Below, one piece after another: positions 1 to 11,330 of a stretch of 64,000 nucleotides of DNA. Each line of letters begins with the position of its first letter. The stretch's first letter is position 1. The notes beneath the pieces are model-generated. The model was not told the DNA's origin. It did no database searches and saw only the letters and a program-made list of their open reading frames with translations. The translations under genes and the position numbers were made by a program. The stretch is from Siderastrea siderea (lineage: Eukaryota; Cnidaria; Anthozoa; Scleractinia; Rhizangiidae): positions 31,373,601 through 31,437,600 of the forward strand of contig OZ034969.1 of assembly GCA_964030785.1 (NCBI GenBank), in the 5' to 3' direction.

Positions 1-3000
1 CTCTGAAACAAGGCAGAAACCGACTTGGTCATCTTTGTGACCCCATACATGAAGATATACGTGAGAAAATGAAAGAGAGGCACTGGGGATGAGTTGAAAA
101 TTGCATCGAGTAACAAAGGAGACTTTTGTCTGATTGGTTAATCGTTTTCCTAGTACCCAGATTCCTGAAACGTGCGCGCCAGTGAAATAAACAAAGATGG
201 CGGCCTGAGTGAAAGAAGTAGTTTTCATTGCTTGATCACTTATTCTTAACCTTTTTGGTACATATGGCAATTCCAGGCCCTTTTAACTTCTCAGTGGCGT
301 AAAGAAATTGGTTTAAGGTATTTTAAAGCGGGAAACGAGTATTTAGCACGGGCTTTTGCATTTGTGAGCAGGAAAATTTTTCCTTCACTGAAGATGAAGT
401 GAGGGAGACAAGATTAGATGTCACAATAAAATCAGGAGGCATTCAAAGACTGAGAGGACAGGGAGATTCGAAGTCTTAGAGCGGTCGTTTTTACCGAAGC
501 AGGTAAGCTATCCTACTCACAATTTTAAAAATTAGTGTTCGCTTGCAAGGTTTTGTTAGCTTTTGCTACACATCAATCGATCAGTGAACTTTCCTTGTTT
601 GAAGGGGCCGTGGCGGTCACTCAGCGGTCAAGTAATCTCGGAGTCAAAGAGGTGCAAAAAACCATGAAACTACTTTAGAAGACCTGCAGTTAATCACTGA
701 TTGATTAACAATGCAGGCAAACGAGAATTATCTCAGCTAAAATAACATTAAAATAAACTTGTACAATATCATTTCAGTTCATACTTTCAGCTAATAAAAT
801 TTACAAGGACCCCGCTCGGTTTTCCGTTTGATCTTAATTTAGAAGTTTTTTCATTTTGTAGTCATCCGATGGACTGTTAAAGTTTTTTTTATAAAGACCC
901 AAAAGGACATATGTGAAGGTGGAAATGCAAAATAATTTTGCTTGAAGAATTTTAAGGACATCAAGAGAACATTTGATGTTTACAAACATTGACTTTTTGG
1001 TTATTAAAATTTGTAAAGCAAGAGTCTTGTCTCATTAGCCAATGGGCCTCTTGTTGCCTTATTTACACCAAAGGATTCCTTGTTGGAATTAACTCAGTTT
1101 TGTATGATTTCATTTGTGTTTGTCACCAGCAAAGTGTTTTTCCCGTCAATTTTTGCCTTGCATAATCTAAAACTACCTTAGTTTTTTGACAAAAAGGTTG
1201 GTTATGTTTTATAATTTTATTCAGGGCAGTAGAATCCTGGTATTAGTTCTAAATAAAATGGTCTGCGAGCATCTAAAAATCAGTATCTTAATTCACACGC
1301 TCACACACAATATGAAGCATCAAAAAGCAACTCGACCGTTACTTCGCACCTCAGTTATGAATCGACTAATATTAACAGCTTTATCCCAGGAAAGTCTTGC
1401 TTTATCCTGATTGGACAATTACTATGCGTAATTATGCTTAAACACTACAAGGGCTCCTACTGACAGTAGATGCTTTGACTTCTGAAAGAGCTACCCTTTA
1501 AAATTTTAAATAAAGGAGTCTAATTTTAATGGCAACAGGAAGCCTTAGGTTATGTACACAGTTAGCACGTATCATAGTTTCCATCAGTCTTTAATACCAG
1601 TCTTGAAAGCTTTTCTTTCAGGAGATTTTAAAGAAGACCAGCACCCAGTAACCTTGGATATAAGTTCATGAGCTTATGTTTGGGCTGTTGATTTATATTC
1701 TTAGAAAATGTTTGTGAACCAAAGGATTTTCATGTAGTTGTTGTCTTGTCAGTAAGTTTTCAAGTAGCTGACTCCACAAAATACGTTGCAGGTGGTTAGA
1801 AATGACAAGTAAAAATTGGCAACTCTTCACTTTAACTGGTAACTTCTTATTATGATAAACCTTTCTGTGGAAAGCTGCACTCATTTTTTGTTCCAGTGTC
1901 TGATGGCTATGATCTTTTATCCTTGATCAAAAAATGACCTTATGATATTGCCTAAATAACTCTTTTCTTTTTAAGTTACAGTTGATTTTGCAACTTTTCA
2001 TTACAAATGTCTTAAATTTCAATCAATAAAGGGACTGTTCACTTTTTATAGGGTAGAGGAATAGTGGAATTTGATGGGGGGAGGGAAGAGGGATGCAAAA
2101 GTGGCTTGACAATACAGGGACGCCCTAGAAAGGAGTCTGCAAATAATATGGTTGTTGTCCTCCTGAGTTTGTTAAAGGAAATAAAGGAACTTGCCTCGTC
2201 TTATGGTCATCCAAAACAACTAGTCCTCTGAGGGGTCAAAATTGATTTTGGGTCCATAACATTTCATTGCCCTCCCCCCTGCTCCTTTAGAAAACTGACG
2301 AGTCCCTAACTGGTCCCACATACTCTAGGTTTTCATTTTAGCAGATTAGGAGTTTAATTTAATGGAAGACCATGGCAGCTGTGTGTGCAACTTAGGCAAC
2401 TGCAAAATAAGTCTGAAAAAATACAGGTTTGGTTGGGATATACATGTAAACCCAATGATAGCAGTGCAGCACTCTTACCAACTGAGCTATCAAGCCAGCT
2501 TGGAGTTGTTGGTCTTTGTGTGAATTCATACATGTTCCCAAGAAAGACAAACCAAAATCATGTGCTGTATTCTTTTTCATACACTGGGAGTTCATGTTAC
2601 AAATATAGTTATTAGTATTTTTGGTAAGAAAAGAAAGAGCGGCTTTTCTACAATTTTAGTGATCTTCTAGATAGGTTATGTGTTTTTTTTAATAAAAGAA
2701 AACCAAAATGTTTCCTTACTTCAAGCAGGTAAATTAAACACAAAGGAACTGTTACTGGTTATTTTGATGGGTTTTAAAGGTAAATGATTTTTTAATTATT
2801 TTCCTTTTAAAATTCAAGAAAAGTAAAGAGTAGGACAAGTAATTTATCCTCAAAATTGTTCTTTCTAGATCTGTGTGTGCTGCTTTTCAAACGTGATATT
2901 TTGTATTTTTAGTAGATGCTATGTGTACATTTTGTGTCTGGAATTAAACTTTTCTAATTGGAAATGTATTTATATGAATATTGTTTAGTATTAAACACAG

Positions 3001-4643
3001 TGTACAATCATTAAAATTAATACAACTCACAATGTACTTTAAGCTTAACATATAAAGAGCACATTCTACACATTATGAATAGATCTGTTTAAAAGACATG
3101 GAGTTGAAATTTCTATGTATTGTTCCTTAATAAACTTCAAACAGTTCCTAGAGCATCACTATAAATTGGGTAGTTTTCTTTAGTATTATAACTAATTCAT
3201 AGGTTTTTCGTGGAGTACTGATCACTTTAAGTTTAAATTTCTCGTTCCGCATGCTTTTATTGATAACAGCTGCAGCTCTTGTTCTTGTTTGTTTCATCTC
3301 ACGGAACTTATTTTGATGTTCTTGTAGCCTCACTTTCCCCGTTCCTTTCCGCACGCCTTGCCACTTTTAAGTTAACACTGTTTAGCCTAACTTATTCTTA
3401 CCTTATTATCCTATTTTCGGTTGAAAGCGATCGCTGTACCAAGCCCTATTGTGGGATATATAGCCCAAACAACACCTACCTGGCGACAAGATTCGAGTTA
3501 TTTTTTTCACAATTTTCTGCTGGCGCGTCATCTTATTGGCTTTCCTTTTTACAAATCTTGGCAATACCATTAAAAAACCCCTGAAAAGAATCGATATTTC
3601 ATACTTTTACATAGCTGGAGTTTTTAGAAATCAAAGTAGCCAAATGAATGAACGAAACAAGGTAGACTAAGGTGCGACCGTAGCGCAATTTTAACCGTAT
3701 GTCGTTGACAGTGATACACACCTTGACGACTCTCTGTTGAGCCCTGCCACTTTTATCAATATCTTTTCTTGAAAAGTCGCTTCCTTAATTAATAAACTGT
3801 TACCGGCAAAAGGGATTTCGTGTACCAAAACCCACGACAAAAGTCTCGGATACTTGAAGCAAAATATTTGTTTGGAATAAAATGAGCTTTTCTATTGCAG
3901 TTGCGCTGTTAACTGCTTGCGTCTTGGGCACAATATTTTCGCTTAAGCAGCAAAAATCATATAATTCCTTTATCATATCGATTTTTTACTTTTGCCTCGG
4001 CTATATGTTCCGTTTTTTTAACGTCAGAAATCATTCACAACCCCAAAACATGTAGTTTACGAGGCGGACGCCACTTTTTACGTCCCTCTTGTCAATGAAT
4101 TTGTCTTTCTGCCCCTTTCAGGCACAAATTATCCTTCAATGCGACAAACATTACTCATGTCCATTCAAGTTCAACTTACTTTATTGTTAAACAGTACTTG
4201 GTCTTGCGTTGAAGTCTGTTATGATGATGAAGAACAAAGACAGGAAGGCAAAACTTTCGTCTGCTTATCACGAATTTTCAATTCACCGTCGCCTTTTTTG
4301 ACTCCTCTCATTTCTCAGATTTGCAATCCCTTGCTGCGATTTTCCTCACGATGAATTATCTTTACGGCAAAGCTGAGTTGATAACCTAAATTTGGAAGTT
4401 ATTCAACAACTATACATTCTTACTGCGTCGTTTGCCCCAGAACACACGATAAACGTTCAGTGAAATACAAAGCTATCATCGCGACCGCCGCCATCTCCAG
4501 TTTTCCCGCGTTTCGAATGAAATTCAAGGCATTTCAAATAGAATTGTGCGCATGCGCGACATTAGTCTCCTTTGTTGCATCGAGTAGCATCGAGTGGACC
4601 TTGTTGTTTATTTCGAAATATATTGGGAAAGTTTTACTTTGAA
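1..4643. other. No recognisable gene; AT-rich non-coding stretch
   Basis: No open frame here shows a family signature or convincing codon bias. Near 190-205 a short GC-richer patch carries a Kozak-like ATG followed at once by a stop. At 502/503 there is a good splice-donor-like sequence (AG then GTAAG), so the first 500 bases could be a 5' untranslated exon of a plus-strand transcript, but I could find no partner exon. A decayed tRNA-derived SINE lies near 2435-2595. The rest holds homopolymer runs and short open frames that look accidental. Confidence 0.4.
2435..2595 (-). repeat. Decayed tRNA-derived SINE
   Basis: Read on the minus strand, this stretch has a tRNA-like head: a degenerate GAGCTC-type A-box region (AGCTCAGTTGGTAAGAGTGC in reverse complement of 2470-2490) followed by SINE body sequence. 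The wording of the flank (GCCAGCTTGGAGTTGTTGGTC) resembles the much better preserved SINE at 26120-26366 (GCCAACTGGGAGCTGGTC). The B-box is degraded, so this is a fossil rather than a tRNA gene. Confidence 0.45.
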
Positions 4644-5523
4644 ATGACTGTAAAGAGGAAAAGAAGCTGTAATCGGAAAACAAGGAAAAGAAAAGGATTT
4701 GGTGGAGCTCTTAAAAGTCCACAATCTTCTAAGGAAACTCCTTCGAAAGAGACTGAAATCGAATCGAGACCTGGCACTTCGCACGATCTGTCTGATCAGT
4801 CAGATTCTGGCGAAGAGAGCGATCAGCCACTTAGTTCTTCAAGGAAGAAAATGAAGCTCCAGAGCTCTGAAGATGAGTCTTCAGATTTTGCCCAGGAAAC
4901 AGAAGAAGTACACGAGGGAAATGGATACAGGCTCATTGATTTGGAGGGTTTATCGTCCGTGCTCTCGAATGTACACAAATGCAAGAAAGTTACATGTCAA
5001 CTTGAAGCAAGTATATTGTGTTTAGTTTTCAGTTTTTTACTTTCATTTTTAACACATATGTATTGTTATGCATGCAAGTACTTCCTTGCTGAAGGACTTA
5101 AAATATTCAGCTGTAACTATATAGTTTAATTATACTGGAGACTAATTAGACTCTTTATGTACCTTGACACTGATATTGAATAAATACTAATTTATGCATT
5201 CAACATTGTTTTTGTTAAATGTGTGCGTGTTCTGTTTCTGTAGCATATGTTTCTTATTATTTTTTAACTCAGGAAATCTAACTATTGAAGAAAATTCCTC
5301 TAGTCGTGCAGGATTGAAGTCAGACCTTTCTATTCACTGTAGTGCTTGTGATGAAAGCACTCCTTGGCAGACATCACCAAACATCACAAAAAAAGGAAAA
5401 TCTTTTAATGTCAACAGGAGAGCTGTATATCATGCAATAGAATCGGGAACTGGTGTTGAGGAAAACTGGTTTTTGAGGGAACTGGTTTTGAGTGATGGAA
5501 AGACTTTCCATTCCTGGTGGTGA
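4644..5523 (+). pseudogene. Truncated Mutator-like transposase domain remnant
   Basis: A basic, serine/acid-rich N-terminus (MTVKRKRSCNRKTRKRKGFG) leads into a short motif, GYRLIDLEGLSSVLSNV-HKCKK. The frame runs 4644-5010 and stops at a donor-like GTATAT. An acceptor at 5272 (TTTTTAACTCAG) continues the same frame into GLKSDLSIHCSACDES, then FNVNRRAVYHAIESGTGV. This order (RLIDL-E-L, a Cys pair, GL-S-L-IHC-C, FNVNRRAVY, GTG) is what I recall for the animal Mutator-like transposase domain found in many cnidarian genomes. After about 5470 the similarity is lost and the catalytic region is missing. The identification is from memory of the family; the truncation is seen directly. Confidence 0.55.
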
Positions 5524-6339
5524 AGTTACTGGCCACTTATTCAGGCTCAGGGACAGGCAACGACTCTGAAAAGCTGATAGCCAGGCAACAGCTAAGGAAA
5601 AAAAGACTGCCAAGCACTGCAGCTTGTCCATATCCGCAGAGAAGAAGCGCTTAGAGAGAAAGAAGGCATCACATATGAAGCTGGGGCTTTCTAGATTTAC
5701 TCTCCAGTATTAGTTCTATTAAATAGGGACTGTCTTCTACTCACAGACTTTATTATTTGAATACAGCTGTTATTTAATTTTCTTTCTTAATTTAAGGGCC
5801 TTTTTTCTCAATACGCAGTTTTCTAACACTTGAGAAAAGATATCTCAAGAAGGATTAGAGCAATGGACCTCAAATTTTCAGTGATAGTAGTTCTCAATGA
5901 GTTAATTGGGATGAGTGGAGGAATTTGTCATAGGATTCTTAGTGAAGAAATGGTCAACTGAATAGTTACCATGTTCTGGACATGTAACTTGAGACATATG
6001 CTATTACGTCACATTTTGAAATTTTTCAAAATCCTTCGCTCATCCCAAGAAGCATTCTGTATGCTTTAGAATGACAGTAAATTGTTGTTATTTGGTTGAA
6101 TCTACATGTAGAAGTCTTTACTCAAGTGTGTATGTGTCACGCACAGCTTGAGGTCTCTTGGAGTGCCCGGTGTCAGGTTACATTTGCCGATGGTACTTCG
6201 TAACATCAATTTTTGACATCTACGGTTCATGAGCTTTGCAACGATATATAGTTTGTTATGGTTTTGAATAGAAGTCTTTTTGTTACAGTTATCTGAAAAA
6301 ATGCACATTTTTCAGGTAGAACCCCCCCTTAAGTCACAT
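5524..6339. other. Gene-free gap downstream of the first pseudo-GTPase copy
   Basis: The first 170 bases may hold degraded continuation of the Mutator-like remnant. The remainder is AT-rich and has no open frame with recognisable content. It lies 3' of the minus-strand gene that ends at 6340. Confidence 0.4.
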
Positions 6340-7047
6340 CTATGCACTTGTTTCCTTTAGATCGTTCGACTGGAAAATTTCCTGGAGAAGGCAGTTTACA
6401 GCTTGTCCGAAAACACTTTTCTCACCAGATTCCCAGTCACGCTCCTTGATCTCAAAATGATCCACAAACCCGTGATCTTTACAGAACTGTTCCAGTGCTA
6501 ACTCGCTCTCAAATATCTTCCCGGGTCCAATCCACGGTTTTTTTGCAACGTTATCAGTGATAAGAACGCATGGAGTCGACGGAAGAAACTCCTTAATGTT
6601 TGCCATCCATTTTGGAACCCCATCCAGGGAAGATGGATTTCCAGTTCCCCAAAATATCAACGCGCCATGACTTCCCCTAAAGTAAACCCTTGTACTCTTT
6701 GTTATGCGTTCTTGTTCCGCTATTTCCCATAACTGTACTTTGATGGTAATTGGTTCGTCGTCTTTGGTTTCTTTCCATCTGATTATTTTTAAGTAGAAAT
6801 CTACGCCGATTACCGGAAGTTTCGGCTTTGAAGGCCTCCTTAGGAGATAATCCTCGATAAATGTGCCTTTGGTTCGCCACCCACCAGTATAGCCACCTAC
6901 ACAAATAATTTTTACCACTCTATCCTGACCAGTTTCGCTAAGTTCTGCTGGGACGTTTGTTTTAAACGTCTTCAGCTCCACTTTCTTTCCTAAAGGCCCC
7001 AGTAATTTCTCGTTGACCTCCTCCGGCAATTCATATTTTGCAGCCAT
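6340..7047 (-). CDS. Rab32-like pseudo-GTPase, short type (copy A)
   Basis: This is an intronless frame of 235 residues with an ATG start in the context ATTCTATGG. The protein aligns along a Rab32/Rab38-type small GTPase. Residues 46-61 (KIICVGGYTGGWRTKG) stand for the P-loop, but the spacing is expanded and the Ser/Thr after Lys is Gly. IGVDFYLKIIRW (80-91) matches the Rab32 switch I/strand 2. LWEIAEQER (106-114) replaces W-D-x-A-G-Q-E, losing the Asp and Gly that contact Mg/gamma-phosphate. TRVYF and GALIFWG follow. TDNVA (164-168) stands where NKxD should be. EQFCKDHGFVDHFEI (186-200) parallels the Rab32 QFCKEHGF region, but the SAK motif is absent. There is no C-terminal Cys for prenylation. 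I infer a soluble protein that binds Rab32-family partners or none, with little or no GTP binding. The first 40 residues are specific to this family. Confidence 0.75.
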   Translation of the reverse strand: MAAKYELPEEVNEKLLGPLGKKVELKTFKTNVPAELSETGQDRVVKIICVGGYTGGWRTKGTFIEDYLLRRPSKPKLPVIGVDFYLKIIRWKETKDDEPITIKVQLWEIAEQERITKSTRVYFRGSHGALIFWGTGNPSSLDGVPKWMANIKEFLPSTPCVLITDNVAKKPWIGPGKIFESELALEQFCKDHGFVDHFEIKERDWESGEKSVFGQAVNCLLQEIFQSNDLKETSA

Positions 7048-9161
7048 AGAATGTCGACTTCCGGCTTTATCAACTATTCAGCTGGCATGGGTGCTTTCTC
7101 CAAGAAGCTTCAATCCGAATCTTGTTGTTCTCAAATGTAAAATGCTGCTAAGACCACTACCCGGTTTCAGTTTTCTATCACAATGTCTCTTTTAGCCTGA
7201 GAACTACAAGGAGGTCCTTGCAAGTGCAGGATTGTCAATTCAAGCTCTAGACTTGACCACAGTGTGTGACTCGTCTCAGTTCTGAGTCACGAGACAGACT
7301 GGCTGATCAGTGAATTGAGGAAGGGGGGGGGGGGTTGGGAGATGCTGGAGGAAGAGGGGAGGGGGTGGTGAAGGGGGATAATTAGCTCCCTAAAGAGACC
7401 ATGATTCTCGGCTTCGATCATGCTCAACTGGGAAGGTGACAACAATTGTGGCTCACATTTTTTGATAGTTCCCCGACTCGTTTCTTCTGTGGACTAAACT
7501 TGCCGAGTCAAACACCTCAAACGCATGCGATGTCGTGAAAAAATTGTTTGACTCGTTTGGATTGAAATCGAAAGTTTTTCGAAGAAAGATTACGAACAAG
7601 GGATCGTATGTGTTCGAGGGGTCGGTTGCATAAAGTTGTCGTACGACCAACCAGTAAGCTGAACATCATTAATTATCGACAACAACAACAAGCTTTATTA
7701 CCAAATAGAAAAAGGAAAAAAAGTTAAACTTTACAATACGACGTACACATTCCGACGTACACATGCACGTTGGACGTACGCCAGCTGCCATTAGAAATGG
7801 TTGCATCAGCTTGACCAGTCAGCCTTCATAAACGCATGAACTCCAAATTTGCCTGCTTTATAAAGGCCAAGAGAAAAAGGAAAATTTTCGAATTTCTAGA
7901 CCGGGAAATTCTAGTTGACTTAATCGGTGAAAGAACCTTATTCACAAGAGAAAACCACTTTTTGCCTACGGCCTATTTACTGAGCGTAGAGGCTGACCTA
8001 TCCAAGCTGATGAATTTACTGCTGACGTCAAATTTACACCTGAATTAACGCTCGAGGTCAGTGCCTACAGTCTCGGAGGTTCCTTTATGCAACTCACCCC
8101 AGAGCTCTTTAAAAATGGCCCTTTTTCAAACCAAAATATCATTTTTTCTGTAATTGTCCCCCAATATCAGATCAAAGGGCATACGGTCGAAATCTATGCT
8201 CTAATTAAAACGGCTCAAAACCGTTGCCCTTGAGCTCTGTAGCCGCACATACCCTTGAAGCTTGAGGAAAGTACGTCCATATAAATACCCCATATAAACG
8301 ATACTCGTAAAACGATACTCAAGACACTTGACAATTATTCTACGAGCGCGCGTTGGATGATGGGAAGACAAAAAACCAACGACGAAGACTTGGCTTATTG
8401 GGTTATTGGCTGATGACCTGTGTGTCGTGAACCAGTCAGAAAGCTAGAAATTCAATAACCGAGACTGAGAAAATAGTAATGTGGAATCCTTCAGAAGAAA
8501 TATTTTGGTCACTGATGACTCTATGACAAGAAAAGAACGAAGGAGATAACATCAAGGTTCATCAAATGAAAGCAGGCCAACACTTGAAAGAGGTACTAGT
8601 CGTTCAACGAAGCTTTAATTAGAGATTTGGGAGGCCTCTAAAATGTCTACCGTCATGTTTTCAAAACAAGCTAAAGAGTCAACAGGTCATTTTCTCGATG
8701 GCATCAATTTACTAAAAGAGCAGGATAAGATAACATTATTTAAGAATATCAGACGACATAGAAAAAAAACACACTACATGTGGATGTACTACCAACTACA
8801 GGATCCTTCACTTTGCTGTTTTAATACACATAGGGGCTGTTGTTGTTAAAATTTACTGGAGTTACAAACTTAAGTAAGAAAGGGAAAACAAAATTCATTC
8901 TGGTAGTTGTATTTATACAAGAGAGGCAACTGAAAATTTTTGTCTGTACTCTAGCTTGCGTTATACCGAAAAAATCTCTGACAGTATTTCTTTTGGGATT
9001 AGTTTTGGCTCATCTATATTTTGGGAGTAAATCCCTCCGAGAGGATAAAGCAATGAGTACGTTTACCGTGGATTTCATTACAAGTGTTTACATAGGATTA
9101 TATTATTTCTTTGTTCATTAAATGGCTGTTATTTTAATCTAAACACATTTGTACAATGTCG
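7048..9161. other. Intergenic: promoter side of copy A and duplicated 3' flank of copy B
   Basis: 7048-7420 is the upstream side of copy A and resembles 19603-20060, which separates a minus-strand copy from a plus-strand stub, so the two share an ancestral head-to-head spacer. 7678-7730 has an (ACA)n run followed by CTTTATT, matching the 3' end of the LINE at 12818. From about 8045 to 9160 the sequence is a duplicated block also found at 14850-16379 and 25920-28653 and, in part, at 23141-23380. It always lies 3' of a long-type copy. No gene is seen in it. Confidence 0.5.
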
Positions 9162-10109
9162 TTACATCCAAGTTTTGTCTTCTTTTTTATCGTTCTCCAA
9201 AATATCATCAAGAAGGCAGTTTATAGCTTGTCCGAAAACGCTTTTCTCTCCAGATTCCCAGTCATGAGACTTGATCTCAAAATGATCCACAAAACCGTGA
9301 TCTTTACAGAACTGATCCAGTGCTAACTCGCTCTCAAATATCTTCCCTGGTCCAATCCAATGTAGTGGATTCACACACGAATCCGCAACATTTTCTGCCA
9401 CTAAAACGCAGGGAATCGGAGAACAAACTTCTCGGTTGATTTTTTCTCTCCACTGCACGGCTTCTGCAAGCGACGAAGGATTATGTGGTCCCCAGAACAC
9501 CAAAGCACCTTGACTATGCTGAAAGAAAACCTTGGTCATCGCAGAAAGTCGATCCATATCGGAAATTTCGCATAGCTCGACGACTATCGAATAATGACTT
9601 TTCAGGTTTCCTCTGCGTCGCCAAACCACTCTTTTTAAGTAGAAATCAATGCTGCTGGAAGGATGGATTCTAAATTCAGGCTTAATTCCAAGATAGTCCT
9701 TGATGAAGACACTCTTTGATCGCACGCCCCCTGTAAAACCCCCGACACAGATGATTTTCAGTGGGTCGACCTCGGTAGTTTCTTCCAAGCAGTCGTACTG
9801 TGATAACGAACAGACGTTTCTCTTGAATGTTTTCATTTCCAAAATAGTCACTTGCTCCTTAACTACCATCCCGTCTACTGACTCAGTTGCATCAGCGAGT
9901 TCCATTTCAACAGTGTGCAATATTTCCCTCCCATCTTCTGGGTCGGTTGAATCTGCAACCTCCATTTCAAAAGTGTGCAAGATCTGCTTTCGGTGTTTGT
10001 CTTCTGAATCGTTTAAGCCTGCAATCGGCTCCATCTGAGCCAAATGCAAGACATTCTGCCTCTCTTTTAAGCCATTGGAATGAGTCGATACTGCAGTTGC
10101 AACGTCCAT
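9162..10109 (-). CDS. Rab32-like pseudo-GTPase, long type with N-terminal repeats (copy B)
   Basis: This intronless frame has 315 residues. ATG at 10109 is chosen because the long-type paralogues begin at the same MDVA and an in-frame TGA lies 13 codons upstream. Residues 18-92 hold imperfect repeats of about 21 residues built on ILHT-x-EMEVAD-x-T-x(3)-DG. The GTPase-like part begins near residue 116. GGFTGGVRSKS (123-133) is the P-loop counterpart; here alone among the copies Lys is followed by Ser. The strand-2 region is SSIDFYLKRV. LCEISDMDR (179-187) replaces the DxxGQE segment completely. SPIPCVLVAENVAD (230-243) is very close to the Rab32 SPIPAVLLANKCD but lacks Asn-Lys and Asp. IGPGKIFESELALDQFCKDHG (252-272) and DWESGEKSVFGQ follow. 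The C-terminus KTWM has no prenylation site. The role is unknown; a Rab32-effector decoy or scaffold is one inference. Confidence 0.75.
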   Translation of the reverse strand: MDVATAVSTHSNGLKERQNVLHLAQMEPIAGLNDSEDKHRKQILHTFEMEVADSTDPEDGREILHTVEMELADATESVDGMVVKEQVTILEMKTFKRNVCSLSQYDCLEETTEVDPLKIICVGGFTGGVRSKSVFIKDYLGIKPEFRIHPSSSIDFYLKRVVWRRRGNLKSHYSIVVELCEISDMDRLSAMTKVFFQHSQGALVFWGPHNPSSLAEAVQWREKINREVCSPIPCVLVAENVADSCVNPLHWIGPGKIFESELALDQFCKDHGFVDHFEIKSHDWESGEKSVFGQAINCLLDDILENDKKEDKTWM

Positions 10110-11330
10110 TTCCAGCGTTGCGTTGAAGTGATTATAATCAATAATTTCTCAGTAGCTTAAATTTAAGGTTCAAAAACTTTGCTGATTGCGTTTCTCGCGA
10201 TTGCACCACTTCAAACAACTGTTGCTGCAAACGTCGTATCACTTCTTCTATGTTTGCGTGTGCTCTAAATCAGGATAGAGCTCATCGACAACCTCGAGTA
10301 TGACGTGATACAACGTGATCGTAAATCCCACTTAACCCATTGTTCTACATTTCATTGAGTGTGATAATAAACAGTAATGAAAGTACAAAGGCATATGCAC
10401 CTGTCACTGTCATTTATGTTTTGGCATTTATGTATCATTCCTTGGCCGACGTTTAGTCGAACGCATAACTCTGACAATGTTGACTAAAGTGTTACTATAT
10501 TATAATCTCCCTTCTCACGTATTATAGAAAAACAAGGATTCGAAACATTTCTTTAGAGAACACGTGATTTGAAGTGAGGAAATCTCTCATCGCAGGTCTA
10601 TTGCCTCCGGGGTATCCCCTTTGGAATCCTGGTGGGAATGCGGCCAATAATACGAACTGGCCTATAAATAGTCTATCAACCTTATTTTTATCCTCTCTTG
10701 TTTAGGCTTAACTGGAATTGTGTTTCCGTCACGCCTGTTTTAGACCTCCCCCGGGTCGGGCCCCCCTCAAGTCTTTCACGCTTCTCGCAGATGAACTCTT
10801 CCTCAGAGATACTTCACAGAAACTATAGGGGCGCTAGAGTACTCACGACTACTCTGGGTGCGAGAAGTGACGTTTATCTGCGAGGTTTTCCTCCGTGCAA
10901 ATAGCGGCCGGCTCGAAGGACCGCGGGTGAGAAACACGGAACATGTACTTTCCTGGTGTGCCCGACTTTCTACTTTAGATGAGTGGAATTTTGATGGTGA
11001 AAAACAAGAAGGTGCTATGGAGATGTAAAAGTAGAAATTTTCTGTTGTTAGATCTTTGGATGCTATGAACGGTTGACTATATTTGCGTGGCGAGATCATG
11101 TGGTTGCGTGGCTGCTTGTTTGGTCATAGTTTGACGGGTTTCGCGCGACGAGCGCGAGGCGCGCGTGGAGAGAGGAAGAATTTCATCCAGAACTCTTAGC
11201 AGTCATTCTTTTCAAGCAGTCACACGATCTTTCGATGTGCAGTTTAGCTGGAGAATTCGTCCCTAAAACTCAGTAAGTCCTCTTCCTACTTAAAGAGTGC
11301 ATAGTTTATCAATTTTATGTAGTGAATAAT
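10110..11330. repeat. Segmentally duplicated 5' flank of long-type copy B
   Basis: This block is nearly the same as 24329-25575 (5' of copy F) and is recognisable in pieces at 29602-31205, 32680-32860 and 34820-34880 (5' of copy G). Shared landmarks are the GGCCTATAAATAGTCTAT stretch near 10660, the GCCGGCTCGAAGG stretch near 10905 and an AGTAAGTCC stretch near 11274 (donor-like on the plus strand). It shows that copies B, F and G arose with more than 1.2 kb of upstream DNA. Whether the minus-strand promoter lies inside cannot be read directly. Confidence 0.65.

Noticed and set aside
3148..3354. Basic minus-strand frame of 68 residues (LQEHQNKFREMKQTRTRA region)
   Set aside because: It starts with GTG, has no homologue that I recognise and no supporting splice partner. 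It could be an exon, but I cannot support it.
9485..10126. Plus-strand open frames opposite the long-type pseudo-GTPases (also at 23919-24345 and 29192-29479)
   Set aside because: They recur because the sense strand is conserved. Their translations have no features of their own and are shadows.
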